Below, piece by piece: positions 41,675 through 51,107 of a stretch of DNA of 64,000 bases; position 1 is the first letter of the stretch, and each line of letters begins with the position of its first letter. The notes under the pieces are model-generated. The model was not told the DNA's origin and ran no database searches. It saw only the letters and a program-made list of their open reading frames with translations. The DNA lies in contig NZ_SHMP01000011.1 of assembly GCF_004217335.1 (NCBI RefSeq), positions 1 to 64,000 on the forward strand, read 5' to 3'. Position numbers and translations under genes: made by a program. The DNA comes from Natrinema hispanicum (lineage in GTDB: Archaea > Halobacteriota > Halobacteria > Halobacteriales > Natrialbaceae).

Positions 41675-42792
41675 CAGTAAATTCCTCGGTCGTACTCCAT
41701 TCCGTGGTTGGTACTCGATGCCTCTACTGTGGACCCGCCCGGATCATTCTCAGTTCGACGATACGATGGTTTCTCCCCGTCTTCACTTCCGTGTCCACCT
41801 CGAGCGGCGGCTTTCTGGGCGACTGCGTGACCGGCTGCGGCTTTCGGTCCCCACCGGGCTGCTGTCGTCGCGACGCCGGCGCCACCGACGTAGGCACCAG
41901 CTGCGACTCCGCCGACGAGTGCTGCAGTCTTCGTCGCACCTCCAAGGACCTTCGCAGTCATCGGAGTTGCGTATTTGAACGTCTTCCAAGTCACGTAGAG
42001 GGCAACGAATGGAAGCGAAGCAGCGACCAGATATTCGAGAAACAGAGTCTCGGGCGTAAGCCCATTTTCTCCTGTGTAAATAAGGTCGTATCCCTTGAAC
42101 GTTATCGCTGCAGGAAGTGGTAGAACTGCTAATGGGACGAACCGTTTGCTGAAACCCATCGCAACGTCAGAGAGGACAGGGATATTACCATAAGCGAGGC
42201 CGAAGGCAATGGGCATTCCATACAGGTAGACGTAAAGGAGAATTCTTCGGATATAGAACAGCGATTCCAAGACCCACATGGCGGTTCCACCGAGAAGAGC
42301 AAAGAGTAGTCCTAACGCTGGATTAGTAATTGTGCCCGCTAAGAACCGTAGCATTGCCGCTGAAAGGGAGGAAAGATCGGGCATGAGGGCGATCGTGAAC
42401 CCATCAACGAGGAAGAGCGCGAGAGCACCAACCCAATACCATGTGATGATGAGAAACGCACCAACCCAAGCTGTCTTCTTCGTTTTCCGGGCTTCATAGG
42501 CACTGCCAATATTGAAGATTCGAATGGTGTGGCGACCTTGAACACTCATTATGAGCAGTAGGAGAGAAATAAGCATGATCTCGCCACCAATCACCCCATC
42601 TTGGATTGCTGGCCAAGGAGCATTACTCGGCTCGCCGAAAATGAAAGCACCATCTGTCTGTGGGGTTGGGGTACCAAACATTTCCTCGGTCAGGGTGTTG
42701 TACCCCGATCGAAGTCCCTCCATGAACAACCCAATAAACCACTCAACAACACCCTTGAACCCCTCAAGGACGACATCTATTAGGTCCACCAT
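41674..42792 (-). CDS. VirB6/TrbL-like polytopic membrane protein
   Basis: 372 residues with about six to seven hydrophobic segments between residues 70 and 275 (for example IMLISLLLLIMSVQG, WVGAFLIITWYWVGALALFL, NPALGLLFALLGGTAMWVL, ILLYVYLYGMPIAFGLAYG, FLEYLVAASLPFVALYVTW) and a hydrophilic C-terminal tail rich in G, A and K. This is the VirB6/TrbL plan: the channel-forming inner-membrane protein of type IV secretion. Two bases separate it from the lipoprotein gene upstream. Assigned from topology and position rather than motifs. Confidence 0.65.
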   Translation of the reverse strand: MVDLIDVVLEGFKGVVEWFIGLFMEGLRSGYNTLTEEMFGTPTPQTDGAFIFGEPSNAPWPAIQDGVIGGEIMLISLLLLIMSVQGRHTIRIFNIGSAYEARKTKKTAWVGAFLIITWYWVGALALFLVDGFTIALMPDLSSLSAAMLRFLAGTITNPALGLLFALLGGTAMWVLESLFYIRRILLYVYLYGMPIAFGLAYGNIPVLSDVAMGFSKRFVPLAVLPLPAAITFKGYDLIYTGENGLTPETLFLEYLVAASLPFVALYVTWKTFKYATPMTAKVLGGATKTAALVGGVAAGAYVGGAGVATTAARWGPKAAAGHAVAQKAAARGGHGSEDGEKPSYRRTENDPGGSTVEASSTNHGMEYDRGIY

Positions 42793-42794
42793 GG

Positions 42795-43628
42795 TTAGGC
42801 CTCCTCGATAGTAACCTCACAATCGCTCATCTCATTAGAACCCGAATACAGAACGTTGTACGCTTTCGAAATCTGACTACCATCTACCTGTGTTTGAACA
42901 CTAACTGTGAATTGGCCCTCATTTCCATCTGAGGTACAGCCTATGCCGACCTCTGATTCTGAACCAAATGGAAACGAGTTACTGAACAGATCTGCTGTTT
43001 CCCCAGGTGAGACGACTACTTGCTCGGTTTCGTACATCCCACTACCTCGAGGATTTTCAATCGGATTTGGGACGCCACCAGAGAACACTAGATTCACGAT
43101 CACTTCGGGTCCGCTTCCTGTGTTCTCGACTGTGACGAATGCCTCTCCATTCTTTATCCGATCCGTTTCTGTATCTCCGTAGACCTCGTCCCACGGCTTG
43201 TCAGGATTATTCCGGTAGAGTCCGACATCACGGATGCGAATGTTAGGCTGAATCTCTTTCGAACGTTCAACCACGGTCTCATCGCCATTGAGTGCAACAA
43301 CGCTGTACTCTCCCGGCGTATAGGAGGTACCAAGGTCGAACGAAACCTGCTGTGCTCCAGCAGCTACATCGCGCTGCCCGAACAGCTCTCCGTTTGGTTG
43401 GATGAGATTGATCTGATCGACATCTGCATCTGCCGAGAGGTCAACAACAAGCGCGGTGCCATCGACAGCAACTCGCTGGATCACACCCTGGCTGTCTGCC
43501 GGACTCTTTCCGTTACCAGTGGTGGTGTTCTCATTACTGGTGAGGCAGCCAGCACCGCTTACCAGTGCAGCGCCTGCAACTGTTTGAAGGGCGGTACGTC
43601 TGCTGATCTGTGGGGTATCTCGAGTCAT
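42795..43628 (-). CDS. Tat-type lipoprotein of the conjugation operon
   Basis: 277 residues. The signal ISRRTALQTVAGAALVSGAG followed by C is a twin-arginine signal with a lipobox, so the mature protein is lipid-anchored outside the membrane. The mature part is beta-rich with Ig/CARDB-like strands (ALVVDLSADADVDQINLIQ, GEYSVVALNGDETVVERS, FVTVENTGSGPEVIVNLVF). It may be a surface component of the mating channel. Its start overlaps the stop of the IS-interrupted gene as ATGA. Confidence 0.75.
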   Translation of the reverse strand: MTRDTPQISRRTALQTVAGAALVSGAGCLTSNENTTTGNGKSPADSQGVIQRVAVDGTALVVDLSADADVDQINLIQPNGELFGQRDVAAGAQQVSFDLGTSYTPGEYSVVALNGDETVVERSKEIQPNIRIRDVGLYRNNPDKPWDEVYGDTETDRIKNGEAFVTVENTGSGPEVIVNLVFSGGVPNPIENPRGSGMYETEQVVVSPGETADLFSNSFPFGSESEVGIGCTSDGNEGQFTVSVQTQVDGSQISKAYNVLYSGSNEMSDCEVTIEEA

Positions 43629-44621
43629 GGTTTTCGCTGGAAGATCTCTTCTGGGCCAAGCATCCGCAAGAGTCGCTGTCCCGCATAGAACATCACGAAA
43701 AACGGGATGAGGTGCCAGCCGACCTCGAAAAAGAGGGCGAACCAGCCATCGATTGTTCCCAACGGGTGCCAGCGAGCAGTTGCGGTATCACTCACGTATG
43801 CGGGGTTATGTCCGATCCACGACCCCGGATGATACCGAGCAGTGTAGATGCCGGGCTGGTCAAGCGTCACGAGAGCGACCCCGGACGCGTTAGTTTCGAC
43901 ACGCTGCTCTGCAATGGTGATGTATCCGTTCCGAGAGTTACCCCCAATCGGGAACCATCGATTCCGATCGGCGAGCGTGATCGGTGCGCCTGTTTTGGCA
44001 TCCCGGAGTTCGATCCGGAGTGTTGCCTGGGACTGGTTCTGTTCGAGAATCTCGACAGAGAGGTTACTCCGTCGGAGTTGGCGCTCAGAACCCGCATCCT
44101 GCTCGTCGATTGAGGCGTTAACGCCTCGAACGATACCTGCAACGTGGAGAGCATCACGGTCGACGCTCTCAGTGCGAACAGCGACACCGTAGGTCGTCGT
44201 GTACGACTGGTTTATCACCTCGATGTTGACGTTTTCGCCGATGGTCTCTCCTGGGGCAGGCCGTTCAGTCCCCCATGTATCGATGATTTCTGGCCCGGTT
44301 CGCACGGGCTCAGCGCGGGGGCCGATCCGTGACGGGTAGGCGTGTACAGCTACTGGAATCGCATCAGAGTCGACGGCAGTACTATCGGTCCGACTCGAGT
44401 GAATGAGCGTGTCCCAGTTAGTGTTCCGTGCAGTGTAAAATCGCCAGACACCACGCACCCTCGACTCACCATCTGCTGTCAGTGTGTATCCCTGCCACGG
44501 CCGCGACTGGAAGATGGCAACGCCAGTATCTCCATTAGGATACTCGGCGTAGTAGGGAGACGCCGAGAGATCGTAAATCTCGACGTCGATTGAATCCGAA
44601 ACGGTGACCGACTCGGTTCGG

Positions 44622-44631
44622 TAGGAGACAC
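44622..44631 (+). repeat. Target-site duplication, left copy
   Basis: TAGGAGACAC directly before the IS, identical to 46027-46036 directly after it. Confidence 0.9.
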
Positions 44632-46026
44632 CATCCGTGTTCGGTTAAGGAGCCAAACCGACAGACGCCAGCGTCTTGATGAGGTTATCTTCAGAAACCG
44701 CGTAGAGAGAGGTTGTGCTACCTGAACTCTCTCCAACACTCATACGCCGCCGGCTGATTTCCCTCTTTCCCGTAGACCTCGTTGAAGGCATCGCGAGCGA
44801 GCGCGATGCCGTCCAACGCCATCGAACGATCGACATCACGATGCTCGTCTGGTCGCTCATCTTGGGCTTCGCCGTGGACGGCGAAACCCGCTCTATCGCC
44901 GCGTTTCAGCGGGCCTATCAGACTGCGACTAACCAAACCGTGGCTCGTTCTAGCTTCTACGACCGATTTACGCCGGAACTCCGTAACCTCTTGAGCGACC
45001 TCCTCGCGCATGCGCTCGAGGAGGTCGCGGTTCCGCACACCATCGCTCCGCAACTCACCCAGTTCCGCGATACGATGATCGCCGATGCAACCGTGTTCAG
45101 GTTGCATCGGCTCCTTACGGCATTTCCAGCAACTCACGAAGACCAATCCGGAGCGCAGCTGTATCTCGTCTACAACGTCACGAGACAGACGCTCGCACAG
45201 TTCAAACTCACTGACGAACGAACTCATGAAAGCAGCCAGTTCCGCACGGGGAACTGGCTGCGTGGGCGGCTGTTTCTGTTCGATCTCGGTTTCTACAGCT
45301 ACCGACGGTTCGCGTTGATCGACGAAAACGATGGTTACTTTGTGAGCCGGTTGAAGACGAACGCCAATCCACGAATCGTCGGCGAGCGACGGAAATGGCG
45401 CGGGCGCGCCATTTCCTTGACTGGAACCCATCTCCAAGACCGACTTTCGAAGCTCACGCGCAAGCACATTGATGTGACTGGTGAGTTCGAGTTCAAGCGC
45501 CGGAAGTATGGTGAGAGGCAGTCACAGGCTATCGTTGAATTTCGCGTCGTCGGTGTCCGCAACGATGACACCGACGACTACCACCTCTACGTGACGAACC
45601 TCCCGGACGAGTTCACCCCAGAGCAAGTAGCAGCCTTGTACAGCCTGCGATGGAAGGTTGAGTTGTTGTTCCGGGAGTTGAAGTCGCGGTATGGACTGGA
45701 GAAGTTCGAGACAGGTGATGAAGCGATTGCAGAGTTGCTCGTGACGGCGGCTCTGCTGACGCTTGTGGTCAGCAGAGCCTTGTTAGCGGTGTTTCAGGAG
45801 ATTGAACCGGACGTAGAGTATCCAGAAGAACGCTGGGCGACGACCTTTCGGTCGGTCGCCCAGCCAGTGCTTGCAGATCTCGGACTTGCTCTGGGCCATC
45901 CACCACCGAATCTTCCTGAACTTGTGCGTTGTGAGGCTCGCCAACCAGAGAAATCACGCCTCACCTTGAATAAACGAGTGGCTCAAGCCTTCAAGACGGA
46001 GGTCTGGCCTTAACCGAACACAGATG
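44632..46026 (+). mobile_element. ISH8-like insertion sequence (IS4 family)
   Basis: 1395 bases. The inverted ends are CATCCGTGTTCGGTTAAGG (left) and CATCTGTGTTCGGTTAAGG (right, read inward), 18 of 19 identical. Ten-base target duplications flank it. It holds one transposase gene whose stop codon lies inside the right end. Length, 10-base duplications and transposase type fit the ISH8 group of IS4. The ends are intact, so the element looks recent and possibly active. Confidence 0.9.
44715..46013 (+). CDS. ISH8-like transposase
   Basis: 432 residues from a GTG at 44715. The DDE elements of the IS4 family are visible: MIADATVFRLHRL (first D), LFLFDLGFYSYRR (second D) and YSLRWKVELLFRELKSRYGL, the YREK-type motif that supplies the E. 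It cuts and joins the IS ends by a DDE two-metal mechanism. It is complete, with no frameshift. The opposite strand carries a 249-codon open frame that is only a shadow. Confidence 0.9.
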   Translation: MLPELSPTLIRRRLISLFPVDLVEGIASERDAVQRHRTIDITMLVWSLILGFAVDGETRSIAAFQRAYQTATNQTVARSSFYDRFTPELRNLLSDLLAHALEEVAVPHTIAPQLTQFRDTMIADATVFRLHRLLTAFPATHEDQSGAQLYLVYNVTRQTLAQFKLTDERTHESSQFRTGNWLRGRLFLFDLGFYSYRRFALIDENDGYFVSRLKTNANPRIVGERRKWRGRAISLTGTHLQDRLSKLTRKHIDVTGEFEFKRRKYGERQSQAIVEFRVVGVRNDDTDDYHLYVTNLPDEFTPEQVAALYSLRWKVELLFRELKSRYGLEKFETGDEAIAELLVTAALLTLVVSRALLAVFQEIEPDVEYPEERWATTFRSVAQPVLADLGLALGHPPPNLPELVRCEARQPEKSRLTLNKRVAQAFKTEVWP

Positions 46027-46036
46027 TAGGAGACAC
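46027..46036 (+). repeat. Target-site duplication, right copy
   Basis: TAGGAGACAC directly after the IS; matches 44622-44631. Confidence 0.9.
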
Positions 46037-46794
46037 GAACATCTGTCTCGTTGCCGCGATCGATTCGTGTGGTCTTCTTTAGCCGCGTATAAATCTCGGC
46101 TTCGAGGGAAAGGGTTGTACTCCCGTCATCCTCGAGATTGTAGTCGAGCGTTGGCGTGTGTGAGCCGGCTTCCTTGGCGATGGTCTCATCGCCCGTCTGC
46201 AACTGGATATCCTCGATTTCGTGCTCGGTAAGCGACCACTCGATCGTCGTGTTTCCAGAGGTTCTGTCCTCGGGAACGCGAACGCGGTAATCGATGAAAC
46301 CGCGCATCGTCCCGTTCGGTGCGATGTAGAGCGGGGTCTCGTTGGGCTCGAGATGCCCTCGAGTGGATGGGTGGACGGCGAAGATGGTCGCATGGGCATC
46401 CTCGATGAACACGCCGTCCTCGAGAGTTGCATGAGTCGGATAGACGGAGGTCTCTGACCCGCCGGCGTTGAGATCCTCGAAATCGTTCCGGGTCCATGTT
46501 GCGGCAGTTTCGGGAGGTCGTTTGAACGTGATGTCCGTTCCGTTGGCGAGTTGGTGAACGGCAGTACGGCTGTCTCCGTATCGCTGGCGGAACGTGTCTT
46601 GACCAAGATACTCGTCTGCGTCTCGCGACCAGAGCGTCGCGGATTCGTTTTCAGTGAGTCCGTTTCCTTCGGTTCCCGGTCGCGGTGGATCAGCAGCGAC
46701 ACTACCCGTGGCTAGGCTGGTCACGAACAGCGCAGCGATGAGCACGGAGCGTTCGCAGTGGTGCATGGAACTCGCGATAGGGATGGGCGTGTGA

Positions 46795-47157
46795 TTACCA
46801 GGGGACGAAGTTGACACACTCTGCCATCGGAAGTCCCATCATGGATCCAGCAACCGTATACAGAGGGCCGAGAACGACAATAACAACCATGGACTTCATC
46901 GCAGAGCGCTTGTGACGCTTGAACGCCTTCTTCTGCTCTGGGTCGAGTACGAATATCTCTACGAGGGTATCAGCCTGCCAGACAACAACAAAACCAACGA
47001 TACCCAGTGTTGTGGTTAACTGAAAGAACCCCTCAACCATCCCGGGGAGTTTGTCTGTTCCACAGACTGCGTTGTTTTGTGCTGCGGCAGGTTCCACAAC
47101 GACCAACGTCAGCAGGACAATCGCGATCGCAGTCTGTCTGGGAATTCGGCTGCTCAT
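46795..47157 (-). CDS. VirB2-like pilin candidate
   Basis: 120 residues from the ATG at 47157 (MSSRIPRQTAIAIVLLTLVV), a start preferred over 47220 because it begins the signal peptide. After a cleavable AAAQ-type site, the mature protein has two hydrophobic segments (EGFFQLTTTLGIVGFVVVWQ and SMVVIVVLGPLYTVAGSMMG) separated by a short basic loop (KKAFKRHKRSAMK), with one cysteine near the mature start and one near the end. This is the VirB2/TrbC major pilin design. It precedes the interrupted gene in the operon. Confidence 0.65.
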   Translation of the reverse strand: MSSRIPRQTAIAIVLLTLVVVEPAAAQNNAVCGTDKLPGMVEGFFQLTTTLGIVGFVVVWQADTLVEIFVLDPEQKKAFKRHKRSAMKSMVVIVVLGPLYTVAGSMMGLPMAECVNFVPW

Positions 47158-47226
47158 CGGTCGGTTACGGTCGTGTTCGCTGCTATTCTCATGCTCGGAG
47201 GGGATAGGGTCTGGTGACATAGCAGG

Positions 47227-47505
47227 TTAGTCGTGAGTTGTATTTCCAGCGGTACGCTGGCCCTGTGATTCTTCGACAAGTGACTGAAGATCGGCGTACC
47301 GGTTGGTCTTGTCAGCAATCTCGTCTAACGTGTACCCCTGCTCACGAGCTCGCTCGAGGAGCGTACGGAATTCATGTGGATCAACGTCTCGAACGGCCAT
47401 CTCTTCGCGGAGGGCACGACGATAGAGGGCGGATGCGTTGATATGACTGTTCCACATTAAATACAGGTCATCGATATCTTCGACGGTGACTGACCGTGTA
47501 ATCAT
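47227..47505 (-). CDS. RHH-like regulator, first gene of the conjugation operon
   Basis: 92 residues from the ATG at 47505 (MITRSVTVEDIDDLYLMWNS). The N-terminal strand TRSVTVEDID followed by helices (NASALYRRALREEMAVR) is a ribbon-helix-helix layout typical of small autoregulators; RHH dimers bind short inverted or direct repeats. Two inverted repeats lie just upstream (47530-47548 and 47579-47604). The C-terminus is acidic and helical. The earlier frame start at 47613 lies upstream of the operators and has non-halophile composition. Confidence 0.6.
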   Translation of the reverse strand: MITRSVTVEDIDDLYLMWNSHINASALYRRALREEMAVRDVDPHEFRTLLERAREQGYTLDEIADKTNRYADLQSLVEESQGQRTAGNTTHD

Positions 47506-47529
47506 GTGTGATGTGATCGTATTGGTCGA

Positions 47530-47604
47530 CACCGGTTGAGGACCGGTGCATATTGTCTGTATTATTGGGTAGAAAATATATAGTTTATGGTGACCAACAC
47601 TATA
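47530..47604 (-). promoter_or_regulatory. Operator-like inverted repeats before the conjugation operon
   Basis: CACCGG TTGAGGA CCGGTG (47530-47548) is a perfect 6-bp inverted repeat, and TATAGT...ACTATA (47579-47584 and 47599-47604) surrounds the small palindrome GGTGACC. AT-rich TATA-like sequence (ATATATTTTCTA on the minus strand) lies among them. The positions, 25 to 100 bases upstream of the RHH-like start, suit autoregulation. Confidence 0.45.
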
Positions 47605-47707
47605 ACGGTACAAATTATATCTTAGACAGATACATTGATTGTGGGTAGGCTAAGTTGAATGAACAGTCAGATTTAGAACTCCTCTTTTTGGCTAGAAAGG
47701 AAGGCTA

Positions 47708-48739
47708 TTATTCCGCTTTTGGGAGCGCAATCTGAACGAGATTGCCTCGAGGTGAGTTCTCCTCAAAAGAAAGGTCCCCACCGAGTGAATTCACAGCCCA
47801 CTGCATCACCCAAAGGCCAACGCCAGAGCCATGGTACGTACTGCTAATTTCCGTCTCGTCGTCCAACACGTCAGTCTCAATTTCAGGGATAGACGGTCCA
47901 TTGTCTGCGATTCGGACAATCCCTTGGTTGGCCTCGGGATCGTCAGTTACCAGTATCGTCACTTCTGGCGTCTCCTGATCGTTATGTCTCACCGCATTAT
48001 CGATCGCATGCTCGATCGCATGTTTGAGTCCTGTATTCCCGACCACCCAGACATCAGCCGGTGCCTCGACCAGCAGATCGACTGCGGGATAGGTTGACTG
48101 GACCGCTGTCGCACATGTTTGAACCAGAGTCCGAAGGTTCGTCGCTTCTCGCTGTGTCGCCTCAGATTCAACGATTTGTTCAATTTCGGTGAGCGAATCG
48201 CTCAGTCGCCCGACCTCAGAAGCGATCTCTAAAACCGTCTCCAGTTCCTCCTCGAGTTGATCGTTCTCAATGGCGGCCTTGACCCGATCTGTATATCCCA
48301 TAAGAATATTCATTTCATTCCGCAGATTGTGACGGATAACGCGGTTCAAGAGCCGAAGAAGTTGCTCACGAGCCTTGTACTTCGTAATATCGTTTACTTC
48401 AGCACAGACGTAGACTTCCCCATCCAGTTGTGTTGGTGTAAGATGAACGCGTACCCATCGAGATTCCCCATTTGCACGTTCAATTTTCCATTCGAAGATC
48501 TGGGAATTCCCAGCAGCAGCAGCCTGGATTCGATCGAGAGCGTCCGCTTCTGTGTATCTCTGTGAAGAGGGTGTGATGTCCCCCACAGACATGCCTCGAA
48601 GTTCGCCTGCGGAATACCCATACAGTTGCTCTAATCGATTGTTCACGTCGAGAATCACACCTGTCTCTGGTTCGTGCAGTGTGACTCCGGCATTCAGACG
48701 ATCAACGATCGACGGGAGAGATGGGTTCTTGGTTTCCAT
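47708..48739 (-). CDS. PAS-domain histidine kinase
   Basis: 343 residues from the ATG at 48739 (METKNPSLPSIVDRL). A PAS domain covers roughly residues 15-130 (VTLHEPETGVILDVNNRLEQ, FEWKIERANGESRWVRVHL). The HisKA-type box RVIRHNLRNEMNILMG has the phosphoacceptor histidine near 143, and the HATPase has IDNAVRHND (N box), RIADNGPSIPE (G1) and GSGVGLWVMQWAV (G2). This is the standard haloarchaeal cytoplasmic sensor kinase; no response regulator is adjacent, which is common in haloarchaea. The signal is unknown. It has its own promoter and is not overlapping the conjugation operon. Confidence 0.9.
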   Translation of the reverse strand: METKNPSLPSIVDRLNAGVTLHEPETGVILDVNNRLEQLYGYSAGELRGMSVGDITPSSQRYTEADALDRIQAAAAGNSQIFEWKIERANGESRWVRVHLTPTQLDGEVYVCAEVNDITKYKAREQLLRLLNRVIRHNLRNEMNILMGYTDRVKAAIENDQLEEELETVLEIASEVGRLSDSLTEIEQIVESEATQREATNLRTLVQTCATAVQSTYPAVDLLVEAPADVWVVGNTGLKHAIEHAIDNAVRHNDQETPEVTILVTDDPEANQGIVRIADNGPSIPEIETDVLDDETEISSTYHGSGVGLWVMQWAVNSLGGDLSFEENSPRGNLVQIALPKAE

Positions 48740-48984
48740 TATTAGATCATACTTGACCATAGGAAATTCCCTATAATAATAGTATGTTCAAGTGCATTTC
48801 ACGGAGAATGTCACTACGACTCTCTCGAGACAACACTGCTCGAGGTGACGATCGATCTGCGAAACGATCCAAGACATCGACGATCGGACTTAGCGGAGCA
48901 GTGAGCAGTTGTGGAATCACCAAAGACGATTTTATGTAGTTGAGAGCCGCGATAAGATTGATAAATGCTCGCTGAATTTATCTG

Positions 48985-49011
48985 CCTGTCGCGTTTCCCC
49001 CACGCGACAGG
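48985..49011 (-). promoter_or_regulatory. Orphan perfect stem-loop
   Basis: CCTGTCGCG / CGCGACAGG with a 9-base loop reading TGGGGGAAA on the minus strand. It resembles the shared leader elements in loop G-richness but has no gene directly downstream. Confidence 0.35.
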
Positions 49012-49458
49012 ATACGCCCCTTACACTGCCGCTCTTGTCCCACCCTGCCCGGCGGCTCTCACCCCGAGCCCATCCGGGCGGGTCAGGATCCTCTTGAAAG
49101 GCGTTATATCGAGAGTGAGTAACTACACACTCTCGAGTTGACAGAAATGCCGGCCAAGGGCCAGCATGAGGTTCTCGAAGGCCGGATGGTACTCGAAAGC
49201 CAGAGATCGGAGGACGAAACCAGCTGTGGATCTTGTGGAACGTGCCGATCTCGGCTGGCGTGGACAAGTGTTCCCTGACTTGTGATCGAGGAAGGGGCAA
49301 CGATACAGGGGAGTAGGTTGACCCACCTTGTCCGCGCCAACCCGTCATATGTCCCATAGGAGTATCAACTTGTTCCCCAACTGTACCAAGGCGAGTGCCT
49401 ACTTGTCTGCGGTCCGATGTGAAACCAACGCTGCTCCTGCTGCTGTCTTCTGATCCTC

Positions 49459-49641
49459 CTACCCACTCTCAAAAACGGCGATGATTTTGGCGGACTCAAC
49501 ATCATGTGTGAGGAGACGATCGGCGGCCAGCTGCTAAGCGTGTTCGACGAGTTTGGAATCGGCCTGTTCGTAATGAACTGAGAACTCGGTCAATTCGACT
49601 GCGACCAGGAGATTCTCTTGTCGATCAGTCAGTACCATCAT
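49459..49641 (-). pseudogene. Broken small gene with an in-frame amber
   Basis: ATGATG at 49641, reading MMVLTDRQENLLVAVELTEF and SVHYEQADSKLVEHA, then TAG at codon 36 (49534-49536), then QLAADRLLTHDVESAKIIAV to a stop at 49459. Composition and codon use are haloarchaeal on both sides of the amber, so it is a gene inactivated by a point mutation. The family was not recognised. Confidence 0.45.
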
Positions 49642-50281
49642 CGCCGTTGGCCGTCGCTTCAGATATAGACTTCAGCATCTTGCAAAAACGCCGGCCAGAG
49701 GCCGACGTTGGCACACTCATGTCCCAGGTAGTGTGTCACTGGTGGGTGATCTGAGATCCTGATGGCACCAGACAGTGGTGGAGCAATCCCAGTTGCGGCG
49801 AGGAGCCATGTGTCTCGAATCGATTGCATTCCCTGTCTGGAGATCGATTAGAGCCACACTGTCCCTCCCCACGTGTGCTCTTAGGATATGTCTCGTATGA
49901 ATCTGTTGGATAAGTGATCGGAATGTAAATGGTTAATAATGATCACCAATAACAATCAATTGCCTCCAACTCCCCCCATGTTAACGGAGGCACTACCCCC
50001 CATCCCCATCGCCGACACTATTTCCCGGTCCAAGTGGGAGAGGACCTGGATTCGCTTCAAATCAAAAGCGAGCTCGATATCCGCCTTCCGGAATTCCATA
50101 GCGGTGAGTCTTAGAATGTCATGCAGTGCCTCGTCATGACCAGCGCTGTTCAAGTTTGGTGCACAACACCGCTTTCGGATCTCTATTTCTCCAGCTTAGC
50201 CAGTAATAAGTTCTCCACGAGATCATAGAAATTGGTACATTTGGCGTCACATATTAGTGCTCGAAAGGTCTATCCACCACT

Positions 50282-50551
50282 ATGGAAAGAAGTCTTGGAG
50301 AAGAGAGTAATATTTCTTTGCAGATAGTTGATTTCGTTGCTAAAAGAGAACACACAGATCCACTGGAACTTCCCCCATTGTATGATGCGGTCGATCCAGA
50401 TGCGCTCGACGATCTCTTTGCGTCGGGACGCCAGAACGGGATGACTCAGTCTGGCCGAATCGAGTTCCAATATAATGGCTATACGGTTATTGTCGAATTC
50501 GACAACGGACCAGAAATCACGGTCAAAGAGGAGCCAGAGCTCGTTGAGTAA
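50282..50551 (+). CDS. HalOD1 output-domain protein
   Basis: 89 residues (MERSLGEESNISLQIVDFVA). The segments DPLELPPLYDAVDPDALDDL and FQYNGYTVIVEFDN are the conserved halves of the HalOD1 domain, a small haloarchaea-specific output module often found alone or after receiver domains. Its role in signalling or transcription is suspected but unproven. It is transcribed alone; the histidine kinase lies 1.5 kb away on the opposite strand. A frameshifted relative is at 5822. Confidence 0.85.
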   Translation: MERSLGEESNISLQIVDFVAKREHTDPLELPPLYDAVDPDALDDLFASGRQNGMTQSGRIEFQYNGYTVIVEFDNGPEITVKEEPELVE

Positions 50552-51107
50552 CACAATCGAACGAAAAATCACTTCTCAAGACAGGGTACCGACGGAGCCA
50601 CCGAACGCTACCCTTTCCAGGTTGTACTCTTTGTCCCAGATGACTCGTGTAGAGACGAGTATTCGACACGGTCCGTGTGTCTGAGTTGTGCCTCTGACTG
50701 AGCGTGAGCGCTATCTCCCCACCGCCCATCCTCACGCCCAAGTCACTGTCTGTATCACAGCTATATCAGTCTTTATGACTTGGCACAATACTACACAATA
50801 ATTCATTGTGGTCTGTTAAATTGGGTATCATCATACCAGTCCACGAGGTCATTGACATCCACCCCGGGAAGGGACGATCGTGTAGACCACAACTGACCGG
50901 TCATGATCACACTCGTTGTGAGTGGTCCCAAAGCCGAAACTCCAGAACGAGCGTTAGAGGGACAAACACTATCTCTGAAAGGGGGGAATCCTCTCTTACA
51001 CCTGCAGCTAGCGATAGCGGCGACGTCATCGAATCAAGACGACGACCAGATCCGTTTGTTTGCTCGTCAGAGAGATTCTCCCTCTCGGGATGAATTCAGC
51101 CGTTCTC
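50552..51107. other. Intergenic stretch, one weak small frame
   Basis: About 555 bases. A plus-strand frame from the ATG at 50903 (MITLVVSGPKAETPERALEG) has partly halophile-like composition, but it overlaps the end of the 51108 gene and is not called. No repeats were seen. Confidence 0.35.

Larger units (their letters stand above)
43625..46766 (-). pseudogene. Exported membrane protein of the conjugation operon, split by an IS
   Basis: The N-terminal part runs from the ATG at 46766 (MHHCERSVLIAALFVTSLAT, a signal peptide) to 46027. The C-terminal part runs from 44621 to 43625 and ends with a membrane segment (WHLIPFFVMFYAGQRLLRML). Between them lies the 1395-base IS with 10-base duplications TAGGAGACAC. 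Removing the IS and one duplication gives 1737 bases, exactly 579 codons, and the sequence reads on from ETDVRVSY into RTESVTVSDS. The intact product would be 578 residues: signal peptide, beta-sandwich-rich exterior part, one C-terminal anchor. A role as an extracellular mating component is inferred from the operon. Confidence 0.85.
48740..50281. other. Decayed 1.5 kb stretch without an intact gene
   Basis: Open frames here have serine/arginine-rich, non-halophile composition or carry stops. It contains one recognisable broken gene (49459-49641), a perfect 9-bp stem-loop (48985-49011) and two similar GC-rich blocks (near 49150 and 49690, both containing CGCCGGCC-like text and a purine-rich tail). 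It looks like a graveyard of former genes. Confidence 0.5.

Noticed and set aside
44718..45467. 249-codon frame antisense to the IS transposase
   Set aside because: It is the complement of a conserved transposase with intact DDE motifs; no independent start signal or composition support.
48932..49357. 141-codon minus-strand frame in the decayed stretch
   Set aside because: Proline/serine/arginine-rich, no start support, and it crosses a perfect stem-loop.
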